Origin: Betaproteobacteria bacterium
GTDB lineage: Bacteria > Pseudomonadota > Gammaproteobacteria > Burkholderiales > SG8-41
Length of the DNA stretch: 64,000 nucleotides
Direction: 5' to 3'
NCBI GenBank assembly: GCA_016192825.1
Contig: JACPTK010000033.1
Coordinates: forward strand, 62,001-126,000
In this document: piece after piece, positions 53,077 to 60,637 of the stretch
Numbering within the stretch: the first letter of the stretch is position 1
Layout: each line of letters starts with the position of its first letter
Made by a program: the position numbers and the translations under genes
Notes under the pieces: generated by a model
The model's database searches: none
The model's input: the letters and a program-made list of their open reading frames with translations, nothing else
Told to the model about the DNA's origin: nothing

Positions 53077-53119
53077 CCGATCGAGGCGCGCGACGCCGGG
53101 GTCGCGCGCGCAGCACAAC

Positions 53120-53872
53120 ATGGAACTTCACCTGCACGGAAAAACAGCCCTTGTAACAGGTGCCAGCGCGGGCATCGGCCGGGCAATCGCCAAGGCGCTC
53201 GGCGCGGAAGGCGTCACGATCTGCATCACGGCGCGCCGCCGTCCCCTGCTTGACGAGCTTGCCTCCGAGATCGTCGCCGGCGGCGGGGCCCGGCCGCACA
53301 TTTCGGTTGTTGACATCATGGAGAACGACGCGCCGCAGCGGCTGGCCCGCGACGCGGTCGCGGGACTGGGCCACATCGACATTCTGGTCAATTGCGCCGG
53401 CGGCAGCCGGCCGCTGCCCATCGATGCGCCGGACGAGAGGTGGCACGAGGCGATGACCCTCAATTTCACGCGCGTGCGCCAGGTCACCCATGCGCTGCTG
53501 CCCCAGATGATCGAGCGGAAATGGGGCCGCATCATCAACATCACCGGCAAACAGGAACAGGTGAGGCTGAACGCGGCGTACTCCGCGAAGGCCGGGGTGC
53601 ACGCCTGGGCCAAGGGCCTGTCGAAGGAAGTCGGCAAGTTCGGCATTACCGTGAACAGCATTCCGCCGGGTCGCATCATCAGCGAACAGATCCTGCGCAA
53701 CAATCCGGAGCCGGTACGGCGGGAATTTGCCGCGCAGCACATACCCGTCGGCCGATTCGGCGAGCCAGAGGAACTGGCGTGCCTAGCCGTGTTCCTCGCC
53801 TCGCCGATCGCCGGGTATATCAGCGGCACCGTGATACCGGTGGACGGCGGGCTCAGACGCTATACGTTTTGA
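53120..53872 (+). CDS. SDR-family protein with altered catalytic position
   Basis: A 250-residue SDR: TALVTGASAGIGRAIAKAL (NAD(P) motif), DILVNCAGGS, IINITGKQEQVRLNAAYSAKAGVH and NSIPPGRIISEQI, ending IPVDGGLRRYTF. In the region of the Tyr-x3-Lys motif the Lys is found in YSAKAG, but the residue four before it is Ala, with Tyr at three before. The NITGK-x-E...LNAA-x-x-AK pattern is a recognised subfamily of SDRs in such clusters. The activity is unknown. It is 24 bp upstream of the MmgE/PrpD gene and probably co-transcribed. Confidence 0.9.
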   Translation: MELHLHGKTALVTGASAGIGRAIAKALGAEGVTICITARRRPLLDELASEIVAGGGARPHISVVDIMENDAPQRLARDAVAGLGHIDILVNCAGGSRPLPIDAPDERWHEAMTLNFTRVRQVTHALLPQMIERKWGRIINITGKQEQVRLNAAYSAKAGVHAWAKGLSKEVGKFGITVNSIPPGRIISEQILRNNPEPVRREFAAQHIPVGRFGEPEELACLAVFLASPIAGYISGTVIPVDGGLRRYTF

Positions 53873-53896
53873 TCATCGCACGGCGTGGAGAAATTC

Positions 53897-55381
53897 ATGA
53901 CCACTGCAACCGTCCCGACTCCAACCTCCTCATCCGCCGCCGCAGTCCAGGTGGCCGTCACCGCGCGGCTCGCGGAATGGATTTCGGGCCTGAGGCGGAC
54001 CGACATACCGGATAACGCATGGGCGCACGCGAAGCTGTGCCTTCTGGACGCGCTGGGGTGCGGCCTGTTCGGCTCCCGCCAGCCCTGGGGCCGCATCAGC
54101 GCCGATGCCGCCCAGGATCTGAGCCCCGCCGGCCGGGCGTCGCTTTGGGGCCGCGACGCCCGTTGCGGGGTCGATGCCGCGGCCATGGCAAACGGCACCG
54201 CGACGCACGGTTTTGAACTCGACGACATTCATCTGCGCGCGAGCATGCACCCCGGCGCGGTCACGATACCCGCGGCGTTTGCGCTGGCCGAAGCCTGTGG
54301 GAAGTCGCCGGCGGAATTCCTGACGGCGGTCGTCGCCGGATACGAGATTGGTTTACGCATCGGAATCGCCGTCGGCCTGGGTCATGGCTTGCGCGGTCAT
54401 CACACGACCGGTACGGTCGGCACCCTGGCGGCGGCGGCCGCCGCCGCCAATCTGCTCGGCCTCGGCGCCGATGCGACGGCCGACGCGCTCGGGATCGCGG
54501 CAACCCAGGCCGCCGGGCTCCACGGCGCGCGCATGGGCGCGATGAGCAAGCGCTTTCATGCCGGTCGCGCCGCGCAAAGCGGCGTCCTCGCCGCCGCGCT
54601 CGCGAAGCGCGGTTTCACCGGCAGCCGCACCGCGCTCGAGCAGCCGTTCGGCGGTTTCTTCAGCACGCTTTGCGATGCGGTCGACGTGCCGGCGACGCAT
54701 GCCGAACTCGGCGAGCGGTGGGAAATCCGGGAAGTCGGATTCAAGGCCTACGCTTCCTGCGGCAGTACACACACGACCGTGGATGCGATCGATGCGCTGA
54801 TGAAACAGGGCATCACGGCGCGCGATCTCAGGGAGCTTCGCATCCATATGTCGAAAAAAGCCGTCAGCAACGTCGGCTGGAAGTACGTCCCTGCGGGGGT
54901 CGTAGCCGCGCAGATGAACTGCTATTACACCTCTGCCGTGAAGCTGCTTGACGACGAGGTCTTCGTCGACCAGTTCGCGGAATCTCGGCTCGCCGATCCA
55001 CGCGTCATGGCCCTGATCGAGCGCATACGGATCGCGCACGAGCCCGCCTTCGACGCCGGCGGCGCCGCGACCCGCCATGCGGTCCGCGTCGAAGCCGAGC
55101 TCAATGACGGCACGGTGAAAACGGTGAACGTCGAGCAGCGCCGGGGCAGCACCCGCTTCCCCCTTACGCGGGACGACATCGTTCGGAAGTTCAGGGGCCT
55201 GGGGAAGGTCGCGTTGCCCGCCCAGTCGATCGAAAGAATCCTCGAGCTGGTGGATGGCATCGACGATATGCGGGAAATGCAGCCGCTGGCGGCCCTCATG
55301 CGCTCGACCCCGATGACGCGTGGTGAAAGGCGATCGGCTATCTCCGCTGAAGCTCGCGGTCACGGGCAAGCCGCGCCTTGA
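53897..55381 (+). CDS. MmgE/PrpD family protein
   Basis: A 494-residue protein: KLCLLDALGCGLFGSRQPWGR, HGFELDDIHLRASMHPGAVTIPA, SKRFHAGRAAQSG and FKAYASCGSTHTTVDAI, so all active-site positions are retained. The C-terminal domain has LNDGTVKTVNVEQRRGSTRFPLTRDD. The ATG at 53897 behind GTGGAG is preferred over a GTG four codons upstream. Its last 44 bases overlap the end of the convergent LeuD-type gene (55338), so transcripts are antisense at the 3' ends. Confidence 0.92.
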   Translation: MTTATVPTPTSSSAAAVQVAVTARLAEWISGLRRTDIPDNAWAHAKLCLLDALGCGLFGSRQPWGRISADAAQDLSPAGRASLWGRDARCGVDAAAMANGTATHGFELDDIHLRASMHPGAVTIPAAFALAEACGKSPAEFLTAVVAGYEIGLRIGIAVGLGHGLRGHHTTGTVGTLAAAAAAANLLGLGADATADALGIAATQAAGLHGARMGAMSKRFHAGRAAQSGVLAAALAKRGFTGSRTALEQPFGGFFSTLCDAVDVPATHAELGERWEIREVGFKAYASCGSTHTTVDAIDALMKQGITARDLRELRIHMSKKAVSNVGWKYVPAGVVAAQMNCYYTSAVKLLDDEVFVDQFAESRLADPRVMALIERIRIAHEPAFDAGGAATRHAVRVEAELNDGTVKTVNVEQRRGSTRFPLTRDDIVRKFRGLGKVALPAQSIERILELVDGIDDMREMQPLAALMRSTPMTRGERRSAISAEARGHGQAAP

Positions 55382-55850
55382 GATAAGACTTTTCCCCTCC
55401 GAGCTCGACCATGTCGTTCAGGAAGGCCGCGAGCGGGGGAAACCGCAGGCTTGCCCCGCTTGCGACATTGCGCAATTCGCCCGCCGCCGTATCGACTTCG
55501 AGCCGATCGCCCCTGCCGGCAAATGCGACGATGCCCGGGCAGGGAACCACGAGCAGTCCGCCGCTGATGCTGTTGCGGAAGAACAGCCGGCCGAACGACT
55601 CGGCCAGAACGGCGCCGATGCCCAGGGCCTTGACGGCGGCGTGCGCCGGACGCGACGATCCGCAGCCGAAATTGCAGCCGCCGACGATGATATCGCCCGG
55701 CTGGGCACTCGCCGCAAACCCGGCATCGAGGCTTTCCAGGCAATGCTTGGCCTGCTCGCTCACGGGCAGGTGAGAATAGACGGCCCGGCGAATTTGGTCG
55801 GTGTCGATGTCATCCTGCGGAAACGTCCAGACGGTGCCGGTCACTTTCAT
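55338..55850 (-). CDS. LeuD-type hydro-lyase small subunit (set 2)
   Basis: A 170-residue small subunit with DDIDTDQIRRAVYSHLP, the VGGCNFGCGSSRPAHAAVKAL loop and GRLFFRNSISGGLLVVPCPG. This is the shorter form typical of archaeal-type or dimethylmaleate-hydratase-like LeuD. It pairs with the large subunit ending 15 bp upstream. The 3' end overlaps the MmgE/PrpD gene on the other strand. Its low similarity to the small subunit of set 1 suggests that the two hydro-lyases have separate substrates. Confidence 0.9.
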   Translation of the reverse strand: MKVTGTVWTFPQDDIDTDQIRRAVYSHLPVSEQAKHCLESLDAGFAASAQPGDIIVGGCNFGCGSSRPAHAAVKALGIGAVLAESFGRLFFRNSISGGLLVVPCPGIVAFAGRGDRLEVDTAAGELRNVASGASLRFPPLAAFLNDMVELGGEKSYLKARLARDRELQRR

Positions 55851-55865
55851 TCCCTGCCCCTTTGC

Positions 55866-57140
55866 TTACTGCAGATACTTGAGCGGACTCGCGATCCGGC
55901 CTTCGATGGCGGAGGCGGCCACGCTCGCCGGCGAGGCAAGATAGATTTCCGCATTCGGCCCCATGCGGCCGGGAAAATTGCGGGTATTGCACGCGATCGC
56001 GACCTCCCCCGGCGCCAGTATGCCGCCGTGCAGGCCCGGACAGGCGCCGCAGTTCGCGCTGGTGACGATCGCGTTCGCCTCGTGCAGCACGTCGATATAG
56101 CCGAGCCGGGTCGCCGCCTTCAGCACCTCGCGTGAGCCCGGCGTCACGATGAAGCGCACCTCGGAGTGAACCTTGCGCCCCTTGAGCACCGCCGCCGCGG
56201 CGGCAATGTCCTCCAGTCGGCCGCTCGCGCACGAGCCGAGGTAAGCCTGATCGATGTGGCGCCCTTCCACTTCCGCGAGGGGTCTCACGTTGTCGGGCGC
56301 GTGCGGCGCCGCCACCTGCGGATCGAGCGTCGATGCGTCGAATTCATGCACGCCGTGGTACTCGAAACCGGAGTCGGTATCGAATACGCGAAACGCCCGC
56401 TTTGCACGGTCCTTGACCCAGCGCAGCGTGACATCGTCCGGCTGCACGTACGACGCCATGGCACCGATCTCCGTGCCCATGTTGCACAGCGTGAAGCGCA
56501 GGTCCATGCCGAGGGCGCGCACGAACGAGCCTGCGAACTCGACCGCGCTGCCCAGCGCGCCGCGCTGACCCAACGCTCCATTGATATGGAGAGCGACGTC
56601 GCGCCCGAACACGCCTTTCCGCAACCGCCCCTCGATTCGCACCAGCTTGACGCGCGGCACGTCCAGCCAGTAACGCCCGAGGGCGAAAAGTGAAAGCGTG
56701 CCGCCCGCCAGCGACGCTGCGAATGCGCCCACCGCGCCCATCGTGGGCGTATGCGAATCGCGCAGCGCGACGACCGATCCGGGAAGCACGATGCCCTGCT
56801 CCGTCATGATGAGGTGCGAGATGCCGGCACCGGGGTCCGCCACCGCGATGCCGCGGGCGCGGTAGAAGTCGCGCCAGCGCTTCTGTCCGGCCGCGATACC
56901 GGCCGTTGGCGCCGGCGCGCCATGGTCCGTAAAAGGAAAGATCCTGTCCTTGAGCGGCAACTCGCCGACGCCCAGTTCGGCGAGATCCGCCTCGAGGCGC
57001 GCGACTTCCTCCGCGTTGGTTGCCACCTGCACCGCGAACACGTCGGGCTCGATCTCGAGGAACTCGCCTGGCGCGACGCCCTTCGGCCTCGGATGCGCGT
57101 GCTCGATCAGCATCTTGTGCAGTGCGTGCAGGCCGCCCAT
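55866..57140 (-). CDS. LeuC-type hydro-lyase large subunit (set 2)
   Basis: A 424-residue aconitase-family protein with Fe-S cysteines at 304 (LGSCASGRLEDIA), 364 and 367 (ANCGACPGLHGG), and RDSHTPTMGAVGAFA, LCNMGTEIGAMASYV, NTRNFPGRMG. It resembles the HacA/archaeal LeuC-type class rather than bacterial LeuC as in set 1. The ATG at 57140 follows GGAGGGAG. A reverse-strand TATAAT lies 37 bp before the start. It adds or removes water from an unsaturated acid; substrate unknown. Confidence 0.92.
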   Translation of the reverse strand: MGGLHALHKMLIEHAHPRPKGVAPGEFLEIEPDVFAVQVATNAEEVARLEADLAELGVGELPLKDRIFPFTDHGAPAPTAGIAAGQKRWRDFYRARGIAVADPGAGISHLIMTEQGIVLPGSVVALRDSHTPTMGAVGAFAASLAGGTLSLFALGRYWLDVPRVKLVRIEGRLRKGVFGRDVALHINGALGQRGALGSAVEFAGSFVRALGMDLRFTLCNMGTEIGAMASYVQPDDVTLRWVKDRAKRAFRVFDTDSGFEYHGVHEFDASTLDPQVAAPHAPDNVRPLAEVEGRHIDQAYLGSCASGRLEDIAAAAAVLKGRKVHSEVRFIVTPGSREVLKAATRLGYIDVLHEANAIVTSANCGACPGLHGGILAPGEVAIACNTRNFPGRMGPNAEIYLASPASVAASAIEGRIASPLKYLQ

Positions 57141-57176
57141 GGAACGCTCCCTCCGACGCCGCTTGCGTCGTGGCCG

Positions 57177-57182
57177 ATTATA
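57177..57182 (-). promoter_or_regulatory. Leftward consensus -10 box at palindrome 5
   Basis: Reverse strand TATAAT. Its first base (57182) is 33 bp from the palindrome centre at 57215, close to the 34-35 bp at palindromes 2-4. It serves the LeuC/LeuD set 2 genes. Confidence 0.5.
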
Positions 57183-57206
57183 GCGCCGCCGGCACGTCGC
57201 GCCCTC

Positions 57207-57223
57207 GTTCCATTCTCCGGAAC
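57207..57223. promoter_or_regulatory. Operator-like palindrome 5, GTTCC-N7-GGAAC
   Basis: GTTCCATTCTCCGGAAC, perfect arms; the ATT after the left arm is shared with palindromes 1 and 2, and the C before the right arm with 1, 3 and 4. It lies between the divergent LeuC (57140) and SDR (57302) genes. The rightward promoter is unclear; TTGTCG (57233) and TATGCT (57254) are spaced by only 15 bp. Confidence 0.7.
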
Positions 57224-57301
57224 GCATTCTGCTTGTCGAACGCGGGTGAAATTTATGCTACGCTGATTTCGATCGGCTCGATACGGGAAGGAAGGGAATT
57301 C

Positions 57302-58069
57302 ATGCCGCAACTCGAAGGCAAGACGGCCCTGATCGCGGGCGCCGGCCGCAACAACGGCAAGGCCATCGCGCTGGCTTTCGCGCGCGAGGGCGCCGACCTG
57401 ATCATGGTCGCTCGCGAAAAGCGCGATGAGCTCGAGGCCGTCTCGAAAGAATGCCAAGCGCTGGGCGCGAAGACGCTGCCGCTCCTCGCCGACGTCAGCG
57501 ATCACGAGCAGGTCAACCGCATGGTGCAGCAGGGGCTCGACCACTTTGGCAAGGTCGACGTGATGGTCAACGTCGCGGGCAGGCGCCCGCACCAGGATTT
57601 CTGGGATATCAGCTACGACGAGTGGCTGCGTGTCTTCGCCGTCAACCTGCACTCCATGTTCTACCTCGCCAAGGCGCTCACGCCGTCCATGATCAGGCGC
57701 GGCGAAGGCGGCAGCCTCATCGCGCTCGGCGGTCTCGCCTCGCTCACCTCGATGCCGCAGCGCGCGCACGTGACGGCATCGAAGACGGGCCTCTATGGCC
57801 TGATCAAGTCGCTCGCCCTCGAACTCGGCCCCTACAACATCCGGGCAAACCTCATCGCGCTCTCGCTGATCGACAACGTCCGCGTCAATCCGGAATGGTA
57901 TCCGGAGAAGGGCGCCGGAACCCACACTTCCCGGGAAATGGAGGGTTGCGCGCTGCAACGCACCGGAAGGCCCGAAGAGGTGGCGAATGTCGCCGTGTAT
58001 CTGGCCTCGGACCAGTCGTCGTACGTGACAGGCGACCGGGTCCTGTGTACCGGCGGCAAAGGCATGTAG
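57302..58069 (+). CDS. SDR-family protein lacking the catalytic Tyr
   Basis: A 255-residue SDR: MPQLEGKTALIAGAGRNNGK, DVMVNVAGRRPHQDFW, and QRAHVTASKTGLYG in place of Tyr-x3-Lys, with Val four residues before the Lys. Like the SDR at 17345 it has the R-A-H sequence before this point and lacks the third glycine of the dinucleotide motif. Both belong to the same unusual subfamily. The C-terminal RTGRPEEVANVAVYLASDQSSYVTGDRVLCTGG is normal. It is the first gene of a unit with a Bug protein (33 bp later) and a CapA-type protein. Confidence 0.9.
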   Translation: MPQLEGKTALIAGAGRNNGKAIALAFAREGADLIMVAREKRDELEAVSKECQALGAKTLPLLADVSDHEQVNRMVQQGLDHFGKVDVMVNVAGRRPHQDFWDISYDEWLRVFAVNLHSMFYLAKALTPSMIRRGEGGSLIALGGLASLTSMPQRAHVTASKTGLYGLIKSLALELGPYNIRANLIALSLIDNVRVNPEWYPEKGAGTHTSREMEGCALQRTGRPEEVANVAVYLASDQSSYVTGDRVLCTGGKGM

Positions 58070-58101
58070 CACCCTGGTTCGATCATTCGGAGGAGGAAAA
58101 C

Positions 58102-59067
58102 ATGACAAGAATTCAATTGCGGATCGTGACGCGCGTTTTGCTGGCGCTTTCATGCGGCGCGTTCGTGATGCCCGTTCCGGCCCAGGACTATCCGAGCAAG
58201 CCGATACGCATCGTCACCTCCCCTGCCGGTGGAGGCAATGATTTCCCGGCGCGGGTCGTCGCGCGCGGCCTCTCCGGCCCCCTGGGCCAGCAGGTGATCG
58301 TGGACAACCGGCCAACGGTCCTGATCGGCGAGATCGTGGCCAAGGCGCCGCCCGACGGCTACACGCTGCTGGTCAGCGGCAGCCCGCACTGGATAGGACC
58401 GCTCATCGAGAAGGCATCGTACGACCCCATCGCCGATTTCGCGCCGATTTCGATGCTGGACCGCGCGCCGGTCGTCCTCGTCGTGCATCCATCGATGCCG
58501 GTCACGTCCGTCCGGGCCCTGGTCCAGCTCGCCAAGGCCAGGCCCGGTGAGCTCAACTATTCTTCCGGAGGCGCCGGCGGCTCGAATCACCTTGGGGCGA
58601 TTCTGTTCAACTACCTCGCGCGCGTGAATATCGTGCGCGTCCCCTACAAGGGCAGCGGCCCCGCGATGACCGCCGTCATGAGCGGAGAGGTGCACCTGAT
58701 GTTCCCCGGCGTCGGGGCCGTCGCGCCTCACGTGAAATCGCGCCGCCTGCGCGCGCTTGCGGTAGGAAGCGCCCAGCCGTCGGCGTTCCTGCCGGGCGTA
58801 CCGACAATTGCCGCATCGGGCGTGCCGGGCTACGAATCCGATGCCAAGCACGCCCTGTTCGCACCCGCCGGCACGCCGGCGGCAATCGTCGCCAGGCTGA
58901 ACCAGGAGGTGGTGCGGCTATTTCAGACGCCGGAGGCAAGAGGAATATTCGTCAAGGGCGGAGTGGAAGCCGCGACCTGTTCCCCGGATGAGCTGACGGC
59001 CATCATGAAGTCGGAGCGCGAAACGACAGGCAGGATCCTCCGGGCCGCCGGCATCCGCAAGCCTTGA
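58102..59067 (+). CDS. Bug/TctC-type solute-binding protein
   Basis: A 321-residue receptor with signal segment LLALSCGAFVMPVPAQ, YPSKPIRIVTSPAGGGNDFPAR, GQQVIVDNRPTVLIGEIVAK, PPDGYTLLVSGSPHWIGPL and VRVPYKGSGPAMTAVMSGE. It is nearest to the protein at 34311, which stands next to the other end of the regulon. GGAGGAGG precedes the ATG. Its position after an SDR and before CapA-type suggests co-transcription from the promoter at palindrome 5. Confidence 0.95.
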   Translation: MTRIQLRIVTRVLLALSCGAFVMPVPAQDYPSKPIRIVTSPAGGGNDFPARVVARGLSGPLGQQVIVDNRPTVLIGEIVAKAPPDGYTLLVSGSPHWIGPLIEKASYDPIADFAPISMLDRAPVVLVVHPSMPVTSVRALVQLAKARPGELNYSSGGAGGSNHLGAILFNYLARVNIVRVPYKGSGPAMTAVMSGEVHLMFPGVGAVAPHVKSRRLRALAVGSAQPSAFLPGVPTIAASGVPGYESDAKHALFAPAGTPAAIVARLNQEVVRLFQTPEARGIFVKGGVEAATCSPDELTAIMKSERETTGRILRAAGIRKP

Positions 59068-59148
59068 CGGGCACGCGCGTCGAGCGGCGCTCGTGGCGAC
59101 CGTGCAGCGGAATCGTGGCATTACGTCGAGCCGATCCGGGAGGCAACC

Positions 59149-60285
59149 ATGGCAACAGAGGGCAGCGCGGTCACGTTGATGGCCGGCGGAGATATCGGTC
59201 CGATCATCAAGCCGACCGAGAGATTCGCCGAGCTCATCCAGCCGGTGCTCGACCAGGCTGACCTGCGATTCGGCCAGTGCGAAAGGACGTACTCGACCCG
59301 CGGATGGGAGCCCCAGTTCGCCAACGGGCCCGGCGGGAATCTGACGCGGCTGGACCCGAACATGGCCGGCGTGTGGGAAGCCACGAACATGGATGTCATT
59401 TCGCTCGCCAGCAACCACGCGATGGACTGGGGTCCGGAGGCCGTGATCGACACGATCGAGCTGTTTCGCGGCAGGGGCAGGCACGTGATCGGCGCCGGCA
59501 GGGACGCCGATGAAGCCCGCAAACCCGCGATCGTGGAACGCAAAGGCGTAAAGATCGCGTTTCTCGGGTATTGCTCGGTTCTGCGCGACGGCCAGGCCGC
59601 AGCACCGGGGAAAGCGGGGATCGCCCCGATGCGGGCCCACACCTATTACGCGCCGGAAGAGTTCCAGCCGGGGACGCCTCCCAGGATCATTACCGAACCC
59701 TACGAAGAGGACCTGCTTGCCCTGCAGGAAGACATTCGCAGGGCAAAACGGCTGGCGGACGTCGTGATCATGTCCATACACTGGGGCCTGCGCCACGTGC
59801 CGAAAACCATCTGCACCTACCAGCCGCCGGTCGCCCATGCCGCCATCGACGCGGGCTGCGACCTGATACTGGGACATCACGCGCACTCGATCAAGGCGAT
59901 CGAGGTCTACAAGGGAAAGGTCTGCTTCTACAGCATCGGCAATTTCATGACGACCGGGTCAAACAAGAGAACGGCGAACACGTTCGACTGGAATCTCATC
60001 TGGTTTCCAATCGACAAGGAATGCCTGCCGCCACACGGCTGCTACCAATTCCCGTCCCACTGCCGCAAGACGATGGTCGCGAAAGTGGTGATTACCAGGA
60101 AGGGGATCGAGCGCGTGTCCTTCCTGCCCGCGTTCATCAACCCCCAGGCGCAGCCCTACGTCGTGGGGCCCGAGGACAGCAAGTTCCAGGAAATACTCGA
60201 GTTCACCGAGTGGGTCTCGGACCAGCACCCGCACAAGTTCCGGGTCGAGGGAAACGAAGTGGTGGTCGACACCTCGCTTCAATGA
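59149..60285 (+). CDS. CapA-family (poly-gamma-glutamate synthesis-type) calcineurin-like protein
   Basis: A 378-residue protein of the CapA/metallophosphatase fold: LMAGGDIGPI (first metal site), DVISLASNHAMDWG, VVIMSIHWGLR and LILGHHAHSIKAIEVYKGKVCFYSIGNF, all metal-ligand motifs. No signal peptide or membrane anchor is seen, unlike the membrane-attached CapA of capsule systems. Members of this soluble type are frequent in catabolic clusters, but their activity is not known. The start has GGGAGG upstream. It is the last gene of the palindrome 5 rightward unit. A truncated homologue lies on the opposite strand at 60465-60581. Confidence 0.88.
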   Translation: MATEGSAVTLMAGGDIGPIIKPTERFAELIQPVLDQADLRFGQCERTYSTRGWEPQFANGPGGNLTRLDPNMAGVWEATNMDVISLASNHAMDWGPEAVIDTIELFRGRGRHVIGAGRDADEARKPAIVERKGVKIAFLGYCSVLRDGQAAAPGKAGIAPMRAHTYYAPEEFQPGTPPRIITEPYEEDLLALQEDIRRAKRLADVVIMSIHWGLRHVPKTICTYQPPVAHAAIDAGCDLILGHHAHSIKAIEVYKGKVCFYSIGNFMTTGSNKRTANTFDWNLIWFPIDKECLPPHGCYQFPSHCRKTMVAKVVITRKGIERVSFLPAFINPQAQPYVVGPEDSKFQEILEFTEWVSDQHPHKFRVEGNEVVVDTSLQ

Positions 60286-60637
60286 GCGCGGACCTCGTGC
60301 GCGCCGGTCAGCCCGCCCGCTCGTAAATCAGGTAGCGGTCGCCGCTTGCCCGCATGTCAGTCACGCCGCCACGAATGAATTTGCCCGTCCAGTTCAGGTA
60401 AGCAAGCGATCTGACATCGAGTAGACCTCCTTGTGAAGGTGGCGCCCATCGGGCATGCACGAGGCCGGAGGTCCGCCGACCGCAGCGCGTCGTTTACCTG
60501 CGCAAAAGAACTGGCGGGCGGTTCGTGACCTGTGCCAACGTCACCCGCGGCCGCAATGGTTACGATCCGATCGGAAGCCACCTTCGTACTCCGGTAGGCG
60601 TGAGACGCTCCTCGTCCGGCGGCGCCCGCCGGGCGAC
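60286..60637. other. 352-bp spacer with gene debris
   Basis: The spacer between the CapA-type gene and the stop of the leftward acyl-CoA dehydrogenase gene. It contains the N-terminal CapA-like fragment (60465-60581) and a further minus-strand open stretch at 60308-60415 reading SLAYLNWTGKFIRGGVTDM, which resembles coding sequence but belongs to no family I recognise. An AAGGAGG with a correctly spaced ATG (near 60424, minus strand) leads only to seven codons. The region looks like the scar of a deletion that removed most of a second capA-type gene. Confidence 0.55.
60465..60581 (-). pseudogene. N-terminal fragment of a second CapA-type gene
   Basis: From a GTG at 60581 the frame reads MASDRIVTIAAAGDVGTGHE, then ASSFAQVNDALRSADLR. 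This aligns with the first 38 residues of the protein at 59149 (TLMAGGDIGP ... LDQADLRFGQ). After ADLR the sequence no longer matches the family. The rest is missing, so this is a truncated pseudogene in inverted orientation to the intact copy. Confidence 0.75.

Noticed and set aside
51638-53740. A 700-codon minus-strand frame covering MmgE/PrpD and part of the SDR
   Set aside because: The true MmgE/PrpD frame lies within the same interval with full family motifs; this long frame is a GC-rich artefact.
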